Positions 25,639-33,853 of a stretch of 64,000 nucleotides of DNA are shown in pieces. The stretch's first letter is position 1. The number at the start of each line of letters is the position of its first letter. Source of the DNA: Nitratidesulfovibrio sp. (GTDB lineage Bacteria > Desulfobacterota > Desulfovibrionia > Desulfovibrionales > Desulfovibrionaceae); the NCBI RefSeq assembly GCF_040373385.1, contig NZ_JBDXXH010000005.1, forward strand, positions 186,001 to 250,000. Direction: 5' to 3'. A program made the translations under genes and the position numbers. A model generated the notes under the pieces. That model did no database searches. It was not told the DNA's origin and was given only the letters and a program-made list of their open reading frames with translations.

Positions 25639-26426
25639 ACGCAGTGAAAATCGCGCTGGTCGGCGCGGGGGGCCGCATGGGCCGCCTGTTCGCCGACAGG
25701 CTCTCCGCCGCAGGATACGCGGTGGGGGGCGTGGACCGTCCGCTGACGCAGGATGTCTTGCGTCATGCCGTGGACGGTGCCGCCGCAGTGCTGTTGTGCG
25801 TGCCCGTGGAGGCCATGGATGAGGTGCTGCGCCAGCTGGCCCCGCTGCTGAACGGCATGCAGGTGCTGGCGGACATCACGTCCGTCAAGGCGCGCCCCAT
25901 GCAGGTCATGGAGCGCCACTACGCGGGCCCCGTGGTGGGCACCCACCCCCTGTTCGGGCCGGTGCCGCCTGCGGGTGATCCTGCGGAAAACCTGCGCGTG
26001 GCCATCACCCCCGGCGATGCGGCCCACGAAACGGACGTAGCGCTCATCGAGCGCGTGTTCGCCGACATGGGCTGCGTGCCCTTCCGCACCACCGCCGACG
26101 AGCATGACGAGGCCGCCGCCTGCATCCAGGGCCTCAACTTCATCACCAGCGTCGCCTATCTTGCCACGCTGGCCCACCGCGACGAGCTGACCCCCTTCAT
26201 CACCCCCTCGTTCCGCCGCCGCCTCGACGCGGCGCGCAAGATGCTCACCGAGGACGCATCCCTCTTCGAAGGCATGTTCGAAGCCAATCCCCACAGCCAG
26301 ACCGCTGTCCGCAGCTACCTGTCGTTCCTCAACTTCGCCGCCGCCGGCGATGTGGACGTGCTGGTAGACCGCGCCCAGTGGTGGTGGCGTTCGCACACCG
26401 AAAGGGGAGGAGTGCGTCCGTCATAG
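25635..26426 (+). CDS. tyrA: Prephenate dehydrogenase-type protein whose tail carries a Trp-codon run
   Basis: A 263-residue NAD(P)-binding protein (VKIALVGAGGRMGRLFADRL at the start) with the prephenate dehydrogenase pattern ADITSVKA, GTHPLFGP and a helical C-terminal domain. It provides hydroxyphenylpyruvate for tyrosine. ATG 25635 overlaps the aroA stop by four bases. The last residues read AQWWWRSHTERGGVRPS: three consecutive TGG codons at 26379-26387 lie 39 bases before the stop and 80 bases before a strong terminator. This suggests the end of tyrA doubles as a Trp attenuation leader for trpE. Confidence 0.9.
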   Translation: MNAVKIALVGAGGRMGRLFADRLSAAGYAVGGVDRPLTQDVLRHAVDGAAAVLLCVPVEAMDEVLRQLAPLLNGMQVLADITSVKARPMQVMERHYAGPVVGTHPLFGPVPPAGDPAENLRVAITPGDAAHETDVALIERVFADMGCVPFRTTADEHDEAAACIQGLNFITSVAYLATLAHRDELTPFITPSFRRRLDAARKMLTEDASLFEGMFEANPHSQTAVRSYLSFLNFAAAGDVDVLVDRAQWWWRSHTERGGVRPS

Positions 26427-26503
26427 CTGCACGCGAGTAGTAGAGTAACGGACAAGGCAATTGCAGGCCGCGCTCCCTCCCCGGGAGCGCGGCTTTTTGT
26501 TTT
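26409..26503 (+). terminator. Putative Trp attenuator between tyrA and trpE
   Basis: An 11-bp stem (26467-26477 with 26483-26493), 5-base loop, then TTTTTGTTTT. The 5' arm can instead pair over eight bases (26469-26476, one G-U) with GGAGTGCG at 26409-26416. That segment lies inside the tyrA tail, 22 bases after the triple Trp codons. A ribosome stalled on TGGTGGTGG would leave the segment free and permit the antiterminator; one at the tyrA stop would cover it. Confidence 0.75.
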
Positions 26504-26546
26504 CAATGCACCACTCACGGCACGCCGAACTTGAAGGAGAACCCAG

Positions 26547-28115
26547 ATGGAAATGCCCGAAATGCCCAACACGCCTGATCAGACTGGTACGCCCGAGCAG
26601 GCGGAAACCCCGGAACCCGCCACGATCACCATGGCCGCACCCACTCCCGCCAACGGCTGCGCCCCCACGGGTGCGGCGGATGACATTCCCCCGCTGCCCG
26701 AAGGCGGCGAGATCGTGCTGCGCCAGACGGGCCGCTGGCTGGAGGCCGACGTGGACACCCCCATCAGCGTCTTCCTCGGCATGGTGGGGTCCGGGCAGGG
26801 CATCCTGCTGGAAAGCGCCGAAGTGGATGGCCGCTGGGGCCGGTACAGCGTCATTGCCTTCAACTTCCTGCTGCGGCTTGGCTGCCGCGACGGCAAGCTG
26901 GAAGTGGCCGTGCGCGATCCGCGCCTTGCCCCGTTGCGCAGGTTTGACGGCATGGACTTCATCGAGGGCACCCGCGCGGTGATGCGCGCCCTGCGCATCG
27001 AACCGGACGCGGCCTTCGCCGACCAGCCTCCCATCACCCGCGCCCTGTACGGCTACTTCGGCTACGGCGTGTCCGGGCTGTTCGAGCCCAAGCTGGCCAA
27101 GGTGCTGCCGACCTCGTCGGCGGAAGCCTGCCTGGCCCTGCCCGGCACCGTGGTGCTGTTCGACCACCTGTACAACCGGCTGTGCCAGCTTTCGCTCACC
27201 GACCTGCCGGGGGCCAGGGTGGACCGCAGCCAGGTGGATCGTACCCCCGAACCGCCGGAAGTCGGCCCCGTCGCCAACGTGCCGGAAGAGGCCGTGTACA
27301 CCCGCGCCGTGGCCCGGGTGAAGGAGATGATCCGCCAGGGCGAGGCCATTCAGGTGGTGCTGTCCACCCGCTTCCAGGCCTCGTTCAGCGGCGATCCGTT
27401 CACCCTGTACCGCCGTCTGCGCCGCATCAACCCTTCGCCGTACATGTTCTTCATGCGGCTGCCCGGCGTCTCGCTGCTGGGTTCCTCGCCGGAGGTCATG
27501 GTGCGCTGCCGGGCGGACAAGTTGCAGGTCAGCCCCATTGCGGGCACCCGCCCGCGCGGCACGGACGATGCCCACGACGCCGCCCTTGCCCAGGAACTGC
27601 TGGAAGACCCCAAGGAACGCGCCGAGCACGTCATGCTGGTGGACCTGGGCCGCAACGATCTTGGCCGCATTGCCGCGCCGGGCACCGTGCAGGTGGAGCG
27701 GTTCATGGACGTGGAAAAGTTTTCGCACGTCATGCACCTGACCTCGCGCGTCACCGCGCAGATCGAACCGGGGCGCGATGCGCTGGACGTGCTGGCCGCC
27801 ACCTTCCCGGCGGGCACCGTCAGCGGCGCCCCCAAGGTGCGGGCCATGGAAATCATCTCCGAGGCGGAAGGCCTGGCGCGCGGCCCCTACGCCGGGGCCA
27901 TTGGCTGGCTGGGACTGGACCGGGACAGCGTGAACCTGGACACCGGCATCACCATCCGCTCCCTGTGGGTGCGCGACGGCCAGGTGCACTGGCAGGCGGG
28001 CGCGGGCATCGTGTTCGATTCCGTGCCCGAGATGGAATGGAAGGAATGCAACAACAAGGCCGCCGTCATCCGCGCCGCCGTTACCGGAGGGGAATATGTT
28101 CCTGTTAATCGATAA
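26547..28115 (+). CDS. trpE: Anthranilate synthase component I
   Basis: A 522-residue chorismate-binding enzyme. A Pro/Thr-rich first 45 residues precede the TrpE N-terminal domain (LLESAEVDGRWGRYSVI, the tryptophan feedback site). The catalytic domain includes QVVLSTRF, NPSPYMFFM, SSPE, PIAGTRPRG, HVMLVDLGRNDLGR, FPAGTVSGAPKVRAME and QAGAGIVFDS. It makes anthranilate from chorismate with ammonia from TrpG. AAGGAG lies nine bases before the ATG. The 3' end overlaps trpG by 20 bases. Confidence 0.96.
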   Translation: MEMPEMPNTPDQTGTPEQAETPEPATITMAAPTPANGCAPTGAADDIPPLPEGGEIVLRQTGRWLEADVDTPISVFLGMVGSGQGILLESAEVDGRWGRYSVIAFNFLLRLGCRDGKLEVAVRDPRLAPLRRFDGMDFIEGTRAVMRALRIEPDAAFADQPPITRALYGYFGYGVSGLFEPKLAKVLPTSSAEACLALPGTVVLFDHLYNRLCQLSLTDLPGARVDRSQVDRTPEPPEVGPVANVPEEAVYTRAVARVKEMIRQGEAIQVVLSTRFQASFSGDPFTLYRRLRRINPSPYMFFMRLPGVSLLGSSPEVMVRCRADKLQVSPIAGTRPRGTDDAHDAALAQELLEDPKERAEHVMLVDLGRNDLGRIAAPGTVQVERFMDVEKFSHVMHLTSRVTAQIEPGRDALDVLAATFPAGTVSGAPKVRAMEIISEAEGLARGPYAGAIGWLGLDRDSVNLDTGITIRSLWVRDGQVHWQAGAGIVFDSVPEMEWKECNNKAAVIRAAVTGGEYVPVNR

Positions 28116-28674
28116 CTACGACTCGTTCACCTTCAATCTGGTGCAGGCGTTCTACGGCCTTGGGCTGAAGCCGGTTGTCGTCCGCAACGACGACCCCGCC
28201 GTGCCCGCCATGGCCGAAGACCCGGCGCTGGAAATGGTGTGCATCTCGCCCGGCCCCAGCCACCCGCGCAACGCGGGCTTCTGCCTTGATTTCCTGTCCC
28301 GCCTGCCGCACCGCGTACCCGTGCTGGGCGTGTGCCTGGGCCATCAGGTGCTGGGCCTGTTCGCCGGGGCCACCGTGGATGTGGGCCCGCGCATCATGCA
28401 CGGCAAGACCTCGGACATCACCCACGACGGGCAGGGCCTGTTCCACGGCGTGCCCAGCCCCATGCAGGTGGGCCGCTACCATTCGCTCATCGTGCATGCC
28501 GAGGAACGCCCCGACCTGCTGGCCGTCACCGCCCGCGCCCCCGAAGGCGAGGTGATGGCCCTGCGCTACACCGACCGCCCGTGGGTGGGCGTGCAGTTCC
28601 ACCCCGAATCCGTGCTGACCCCCGACGGCGTGCGCATGCTCGCCAACTTTCCCGCCCAGGTGGCGGGGAAGTGA
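28096..28674 (+). CDS. trpG: Anthranilate synthase component II (glutamine amidotransferase)
   Basis: A 192-residue class I glutamine amidotransferase. DNYDSFTFNLVQ is at the start, the nucleophile cysteine lies in GVCLGHQVLG near residue 80, and the catalytic His-Glu pair is in QFHPESVLT near the end. It supplies ammonia to TrpE. It starts inside trpE, so synthesis is coupled. It is a separate polypeptide and not fused to TrpD. Confidence 0.96.
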   Translation: MFLLIDNYDSFTFNLVQAFYGLGLKPVVVRNDDPAVPAMAEDPALEMVCISPGPSHPRNAGFCLDFLSRLPHRVPVLGVCLGHQVLGLFAGATVDVGPRIMHGKTSDITHDGQGLFHGVPSPMQVGRYHSLIVHAEERPDLLAVTARAPEGEVMALRYTDRPWVGVQFHPESVLTPDGVRMLANFPAQVAGK

Positions 28675-28696
28675 GAGCGGGGCGACGAAGAGGTTT

Positions 28697-28745
28697 TTTG
28701 TTCGCCTCCGGCGGGCAGGGGGCAGGCCCCCTGCACCCCCTTTAG
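28697..28745. repeat. Palindromic intergenic element between trpG and trpD
   Basis: A GGGGGCAGG/CCCCCTG hairpin within a GCGGGCAGGGGGCAGGCCCC context, preceded by TTTTTTG. It resembles the GC palindromes scattered between genes in Desulfovibrio (recalled, not checked). The operon clearly continues through it. Confidence 0.5.
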
Positions 28746-28787
28746 GTGGGCTGCCCGTCAACAAGGAACTCCTGAAGGAGACAGCAA

Positions 28788-29804
28788 ATGCAGACTGCAA
28801 CGTCCACCATACTGGAAACACTGGCCACGGGCATGGACCTTGCCCCGGAAATGGCCGAGGCCGGGTTCTCGCGCCTGATGGATGGCGAGATGACCTGTGC
28901 GCAGGCGGGTTCGTTCCTGATGGGCCTGCGCATGAAGGGCGAGACCCCGCAGGAACTCACCGAGGCGGTGCGCGCCGCGCTGGCCCGCGCCGTGCGGGTG
29001 ACCGGCATTGACGGTCCCACCATTGACATCGTGGGCACCGGCGGCGATGGCCGCTCGTCGTTCAACTGCTCCACGGCAACGGCGCTGACCCTTGCGGGCA
29101 TGGGCCACCGGGTGGTCAAGCACGGCAACCGCGCGGTGTCATCCTCGTGCGGGGCGGCGGACGCGGTGGAGGGCCTGGGCCTGCCGCTGGAACTGGACCC
29201 GGAGGACGTGCGCAACCTGGTGGCGCAGCGCAACTTCGCCTTCCTGTTCGCACCGCGCTTCCACCCGGCGTTCCGCAACGTCATGCCCATCCGGCGCGAA
29301 ATGGGCGTGCGCACCCTGTTCAACCTGCTGGGGCCGCTGCTCAACCCGGCCCGGCCCACCCACATGCTGCTGGGCGTGGCCCGCGCCGAACTGCTGCCCC
29401 TGATGGCCCAGACCCTGCTGCTGACCGGCGTGCGCCGGGCGGCGGTGGTGCATGGCGCGGGCGGCTACGACGAACTGACGCCCATGGGCCCCGCGCACAT
29501 CATGCTGTTGGAGGGCGACGGCGAAGGCCACGGCACGCTTACGGAAATCAGCATGGACCCGTCGGACTACGGCATTTCGCCGTGCACCCCGGAGGAACTG
29601 GCCGTGCCCGACCGCGACACCGCCGTGCGCGTGCTGCGCGAACTGCTGTCCGGCGGCGGCCCCGCCCCCATGCGCGACATGCTGGTGCTGAACGTGGGCA
29701 TGGCCCTGCACCTGCTGGAACCGGGCCTGGCCCTGCCCGATGCCATGGCCGCCGCGCGGCTGGGGCTGGCCGCCGGGGCAGGGGGGAAGGTGCTGCATGC
29801 TTGA
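28788..29804 (+). CDS. trpD: Anthranilate phosphoribosyltransferase
   Basis: A 338-residue protein with the family signature blocks DIVGTGGDGRSSFNCSTA (PRPP pyrophosphate loop), KHGNRAVSSSCGAADAVEGLG, and NVMPIRREMGVRTLFNLLGPLLNP. It transfers phosphoribose to anthranilate. GGAG lies nine bases before ATG 28788. The stop overlaps the trpC start (ATGCTTGA), so the two are coupled. Confidence 0.96.
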   Translation: MQTATSTILETLATGMDLAPEMAEAGFSRLMDGEMTCAQAGSFLMGLRMKGETPQELTEAVRAALARAVRVTGIDGPTIDIVGTGGDGRSSFNCSTATALTLAGMGHRVVKHGNRAVSSSCGAADAVEGLGLPLELDPEDVRNLVAQRNFAFLFAPRFHPAFRNVMPIRREMGVRTLFNLLGPLLNPARPTHMLLGVARAELLPLMAQTLLLTGVRRAAVVHGAGGYDELTPMGPAHIMLLEGDGEGHGTLTEISMDPSDYGISPCTPEELAVPDRDTAVRVLRELLSGGGPAPMRDMLVLNVGMALHLLEPGLALPDAMAAARLGLAAGAGGKVLHA

Positions 29805-30750
29805 TCGTTTCCGCATCGCCAAGCAGCCGGAACTGGACCGGTTGCGCAAGCTGGCCGAGGCTGGCGGGCTGCCCGCGCCGCTGGCTGTAGGCACCCCGCG
29901 TCCCGACTTCCTGCGGGCACTGCTGGACCGCTCGGGGTACCGGGGGGCGCCGGTGGCGGTCATCGCCGAATACAAGCGCGCCTCGCCCTCGCGCGGGGTC
30001 ATCGAGACGGGTGTGTCGCCCGAGGACGCGGCCACGGCCTACGCCACCGCCGGGGCCACGGCCATCTCGGTGCTGACCGAGGAGGCGTACTTCGGCGGTG
30101 ACCTGGCCTATCTGGGGCGCATGGCGGGCGTCGATCCGTCCATTCCCCTGTTGCGCAAGGACTTCATCATGGACCCGTTGCAGGTGACGGCCACGGCGGC
30201 CACCCCGGCGGCGGCGCTGCTGCTCATCGTGCGGTTGACGCCCGATGCGCGCACCCTGCGCGACCTGCGCGAGCAGGCCGAAGCGCACGGCATGCACGCC
30301 GTGGTGGAGATCTTCGACGAGGCGGATCTGGCGCTGGCCCGCGAATCCGGCGCGCGGATCATCCAGGTGAACAACCGCGACCTGGAAACCCTGGCCGTGG
30401 ACCGCACCGCCTGCCTGCGCCTGGGGCCGCTGAGCCAACCCGACGAAGTGTGGATAGCGGCCAGCGGCATCAGCGAGAACCGTCACTTGGCGAAAGCCGC
30501 CGATGCCGGGTATGACGCGGCATTGGTGGGCACCGCGCTCATGGACGGCGGAGACCTTGAAGGTTCGCTGCTGCGTCTTCTGGGGCGCGAGGGCACTCCG
30601 TCCTTTCGCCCTCCGGCGTCGTCAGGCTGCGCCGCCTGCTCCGGTCACGTACGGTCAGAGTACGCTCCCTGCGCGTCGGGCTCGCCTTCCTTGCCGGAGA
30701 ACGAAAATCCTGTCGTGCCAGATTGCGGCGGGAGTGAAGGTGCCCAATGA
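29797..30750 (+). CDS. trpC: Indole-3-glycerol-phosphate synthase with repeat-encoded C-terminal tail
   Basis: A 317-residue protein. The TIM barrel is complete by about residue 268: AEYKRASPSRG, LTEEAYFGG, LLRKDFIMD, VNNRDLETL, SGISENRH and ALVGTALMDGGD. Typical enzymes have about 255-270 residues. The remaining ~50 residues (from PSFRPPASSGCAAC) are encoded by the dispersed DNA element found also at 21.5 and 41.7 kb and do not resemble the family. The frame stays open through the element and overlaps the trpF start by four bases (ATGA). The tail is probably dispensable for catalysis. Confidence 0.93.
   Translation: MLDRFRIAKQPELDRLRKLAEAGGLPAPLAVGTPRPDFLRALLDRSGYRGAPVAVIAEYKRASPSRGVIETGVSPEDAATAYATAGATAISVLTEEAYFGGDLAYLGRMAGVDPSIPLLRKDFIMDPLQVTATAATPAAALLLIVRLTPDARTLRDLREQAEAHGMHAVVEIFDEADLALARESGARIIQVNNRDLETLAVDRTACLRLGPLSQPDEVWIAASGISENRHLAKAADAGYDAALVGTALMDGGDLEGSLLRLLGREGTPSFRPPASSGCAACSGHVRSEYAPCASGSPSLPENENPVVPDCGGSEGAQ
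30600..30712 (+). repeat. Dispersed element, copy 2 (inside trpC 3' end)
   Basis: Contains TCGCCCTCCGGCGTCGTCAG, CTCCGGTCACGTAC, a CGTAC/GTACG hairpin, AGAGTACGCTCCCT and CCTTGCCGGAGAACGAAAAT, in the same order as the copies at 21500 and 41722. Confidence 0.7.
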
Positions 30751-31451
30751 GTGCGTCAAAACCAGCCGCCCTGTTCGATAGTCCCTCCCGCCTGCTGGTG
30801 AAGGTCTGCGGCCTGACCCGGCAGCAGGACGCGGACGCCTGCGCAGAGGCCGGGGTGGACCTGTGCGGGTTCATCTTTCACCCGGCCAGCCCGCGCGCGG
30901 TAACGCCCGCCGTGGCCGCCGGGCTGCACAGCCACGGCATGGCGCGGGTGGGGGTGTTCGTGAAGCAGTCCGCCGACGAGGTGCTGGCCATCATGGACGC
31001 GGCCCGGCTGGACTTTGCCCAGTTGCACGGCGGGCAGGATGCCGCCTTCTGCGACCGGGTGGGGGCGGAGCGGGTCATCCGCGTGGCATGGCCGCAGCGC
31101 CATGTGGATGCATCGGGCCTGAACGCAGGGGCGGGCCTCGCTTCGCTGCACGCCGAACTGGCCGGGCTTGCCCCGCACGTGCGCTGCTTTCTGCTGGATG
31201 CGGGCACCAGCGGCGGCGGGCACGGCGCCACCATGGACTGGGCCGCGCTGCGCGGGCTGGCCCCCGGTGCCCCATGGCTGCTGGCAGGCGGGCTGACCCC
31301 GGACAACGTGGCCAGCGCCGTTGCCGCCTGCGGCGGCCATGACCCTGCCATGCTGATCGGCGTCGATCTCAATTCGGGGGTGGAAAGCGCCCCCGGCCGG
31401 AAGGATGCACCCCGCGTGGCCGCCGCCCTTGCGGCGCTGCGCACGGCGTAG
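30747..31451 (+). CDS. trpF: Phosphoribosylanthranilate isomerase
   Basis: A 234-residue TIM barrel. The general-base cysteine lies in VKVCGLTR near residue 22, followed by CGFIFHPASPRAV, LDFAQLHGGQD, the general-acid aspartate in CFLLDAGTSGGGHG, and LLAGGLTPDNV near the phosphate site. Overlaps trpC by four bases. Slightly longer than average because of an insert near residue 120. Confidence 0.95.
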   Translation: MSASKPAALFDSPSRLLVKVCGLTRQQDADACAEAGVDLCGFIFHPASPRAVTPAVAAGLHSHGMARVGVFVKQSADEVLAIMDAARLDFAQLHGGQDAAFCDRVGAERVIRVAWPQRHVDASGLNAGAGLASLHAELAGLAPHVRCFLLDAGTSGGGHGATMDWAALRGLAPGAPWLLAGGLTPDNVASAVAACGGHDPAMLIGVDLNSGVESAPGRKDAPRVAAALAALRTA

Positions 31452-31490
31452 TCGATACCAACTGGCGCCCCGGCGCCAAAGGATACCACC

Positions 31491-32675
31491 ATGAAAAAAG
31501 GCTATTTCGGCGAGTTCGGCGGGCAGTTCGTGCCCGAGCTGCTCATGCCGCCGCTGCGGGAACTGGAAGCCGCCATGCGCGACATCCTGCCCTCGGACAA
31601 GTTCCGGGCGGAACTGGACGACCTGTTGCGCAACTTCGCGGGGCGCGAAACCCCGCTCACGGCCTGCCCCACGCTGTCGGCGGAACTGGGCGTGCACCTG
31701 TGGCTGAAGCGCGAAGACCTGCTGCACACCGGCGCGCACAAGGTCAACAACACCCTTGGGCAGGCGCTGCTGGCCAAATACATGGGCAAGACCGCGCTGG
31801 TGGCGGAAACGGGCGCGGGCCAGCACGGCGTGGCCACGGCGGCGGCTGCGGCCCGGCTGGGGCTGGAATGCGTGGTGTACATGGGCGCGACGGACGTGGT
31901 GCGCCAGGCCCCCAACGTCATGCGCATGAAGCTGCTGGGGGCCAAGGTGGTGCCTGTGCAGAGCGGCACCAAGACCCTGAAGGACGCCATCAACGAGGCC
32001 CTGCGCTACTGGATAGCCCAGCAGGATTGCACCCACTACTGCTTCGGCACGGCGGCGGGCCCGCACCCCTTCCCCACGCTGGTGCGCGACCTGCAATGCG
32101 TCATCGGGCGTGAAACCCGCGCCCAGATGCTGGAACGCGTGGGCCGACTGCCCGACATGGTGGTGGCCTGCGTGGGCGGCGGCTCCAACGCCATCGGCAT
32201 GTTCCACCCGTTCGTGGATGACGCCTCGGTGCGCATCGTGGGGGTGGAGGCGGCAGGCACCGGCGAGCCGGGCTGCTACAACTCCGCGCCCATCAACCTG
32301 GGCCGCCCCGGCGTGCTGCACGGCCAGATGACCATGCTGCTGCAGGACGGGGACGGGCAGATCGAGCCGTCGCACTCCGTGTCCGCCGGGCTGGACTACC
32401 CCGGCGTGGGGCCGGAGCACGCGCATCTGGGGGCCACTGGCCGGGCGATGTACGGCATGGCCACCGACAGTCAGGCGCTGGAAGCCTTCCAGGCCCTGAC
32501 CCGGCGCGAGGGCATCATCCCCGCGCTGGAATCGTCGCACGCGCTGGCGTGGGTGCTGAACAACCGGGACAAGCTGCCTGCCGGGGGCCACGTGGTGGTC
32601 AACCTTTCGGGTCGGGGCGACAAGGACATGGAAATCGTGCGGGAAGTGCTGTTCCGCGAAGGAGAGCTGGCATGA
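31491..32675 (+). CDS. trpB: Tryptophan synthase beta subunit
   Basis: A 394-residue PLP enzyme. The N-terminus [19 protein letters not shown] lysine in [38 protein letters not shown] (PLP phosphate loop) and a closing LSGRGDKD are all present. Length matches TrpB1. A perfect 8-bp palindrome lies just before it (TGGCGCC/GGCGCCA, 31462-31477). Overlaps trpA by four bases. Confidence 0.97.
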   Translation: MKKGYFGEFGGQFVPELLMPPLRELEAAMRDILPSDKFRAELDDLLRNFAGRETPLTACPTLSAELGVHLWLKREDLLHTGAHKVNNTLGQALLAKYMGKTALVAETGAGQHGVATAAAAARLGLECVVYMGATDVVRQAPNVMRMKLLGAKVVPVQSGTKTLKDAINEALRYWIAQQDCTHYCFGTAAGPHPFPTLVRDLQCVIGRETRAQMLERVGRLPDMVVACVGGGSNAIGMFHPFVDDASVRIVGVEAAGTGEPGCYNSAPINLGRPGVLHGQMTMLLQDGDGQIEPSHSVSAGLDYPGVGPEHAHLGATGRAMYGMATDSQALEAFQALTRREGIIPALESSHALAWVLNNRDKLPAGGHVVVNLSGRGDKDMEIVREVLFREGELA

Positions 32676-33484
32676 GCGCGGCCATTCATACCGACATGAA
32701 CGACATGCTGCCCGATGCCCCGGTGTCGCGGCTGGAAGCCCGCGTGGCCGCCGCCAACGCGGCGGGGCGGCCCGCGCTGGTGCCCTTTCTGACGGCGGGC
32801 TTTCCCACCCTGGACCGCTTCTGGGAGGAAATGGACGGCCTTGATCGCGGCGGCGCGGACGTCATCGAAATCGGCGTGCCGTTCTCCGACCCGGTGGCCG
32901 ACGGCCCGGTAGTGGAGGCGGCATCCCTGCGGGCGCTGGAAAACGGCGTCACCCTGCGCTGGATACTGGACGGCCTGAAGGCCCGCGCGGGCCGCTACGA
33001 CGCCGAGCTGGTGCTGATGGGCTACTACAACCCGTTCCTGCAATACGGGCTGGAAAACCTGGCGGTGGACGCGGCGGCGGCGGGGGTGGCGGGCTTCATC
33101 GTGCCCGACCTGCCGCTGGAGGAAGACGGCGAGATGCGCGCACTGTTGGCCGCGCGGGGCATAGACCTCATTGCCCTTGTCGGCCCCAACACCAGCGAGG
33201 AACGCATGGCCGAATATGCCGCCGTGGCCTCCGGCTACGTGTACGTGGTGTCGGTGCTGGGCATCACCGGCGTGCGCGAAGGCCTGCCGCCGGAAGTGCC
33301 GCAGACGCTGGCCCGCGCCCGCAAGGCCTTCCGCCTGCCGCTGGCGCTGGGCTTCGGCATCAAGGAGCCGAAGCAGCTGGAAGGCTTTCCCGACAGGCCC
33401 GACGCCGTGGTGTTCGGCTCTGCCCTGTTGCGCCACATCGACGCGGGCAACAGCGCGGAATCGTTCCTGGCCGCGTGGAAGTAG
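32672..33484 (+). CDS. trpA: Tryptophan synthase alpha subunit
   Basis: A 270-residue TIM barrel. The catalytic glutamate lies in [16 protein letters not shown] with the partner aspartate eleven residues on. Further blocks are [37 protein letters not shown] and [16 protein letters not shown] precedes ATG 32672, which overlaps the trpB stop. Last gene of the aromatic operon. Confidence 0.97.
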   Translation: MSAAIHTDMNDMLPDAPVSRLEARVAAANAAGRPALVPFLTAGFPTLDRFWEEMDGLDRGGADVIEIGVPFSDPVADGPVVEAASLRALENGVTLRWILDGLKARAGRYDAELVLMGYYNPFLQYGLENLAVDAAAAGVAGFIVPDLPLEEDGEMRALLAARGIDLIALVGPNTSEERMAEYAAVASGYVYVVSVLGITGVREGLPPEVPQTLARARKAFRLPLALGFGIKEPKQLEGFPDRPDAVVFGSALLRHIDAGNSAESFLAAWK

Positions 33485-33592
33485 CGGGGCGGGACAGACG
33501 AGCGGGGCCGGGCCGGGTAGAGTAGGAGAGGATTGGACAGGATTGGGCCTTGCCCGCCGCGCCGCTGCGGCGCAACAGTATTCGCAATCATC

Positions 33593-33630
33593 GGGACCGT
33601 CCTGTCCTGCGCGGGGGGCGGTCCCGTTTT
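33593..33630 (+). terminator. Terminator of the aromatic/trp operon
   Basis: GGGACCG (33593-33599) pairs with CGGTCCC (33619-33625), followed by GTTTT. It lies about 110 bases after trpA. Confidence 0.65.
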
Positions 33631-33678
33631 CATGCCCGAGGAGGGGGGGGACAGGGTGATTCCCTGCGCGGCCCCGTT

Positions 33679-33786
33679 TTGACAAAATCCGCCAAACCGG
33701 CTACCGGAACTGACCCCCAAGGGTACACCGGATCCCACCGGAAGCACGTGATACAAGGCCGGGCGGTACGCCGTCCGGCCGCTTTT
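33679..33786 (+). promoter_or_regulatory. Candidate icd promoter and leader hairpin
   Basis: TTGACA (33679-33684), a 17-base spacer and a weak TACCGG -10. Downstream a 10-bp hairpin (33757-33766 with 33771-33780) is followed by GCTTTT, and a second GC hairpin sits just before the icd ribosome site. The leader may therefore be subject to partial termination. Confidence 0.4.
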
Positions 33787-33853
33787 CGGCAGCACGACAT
33801 CAGCACGACAGTACGGCCCCGCCCCGGCGGGGCCAGCGCAAAGGAGCGCCTCC

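Noticed and set aside
26342..26370. Separate short leader MWTCW in another frame inside tyrA
   Set aside because: It has no ribosome binding site and stops before the pairing region; the in-frame tyrA Trp run fits attenuation better.
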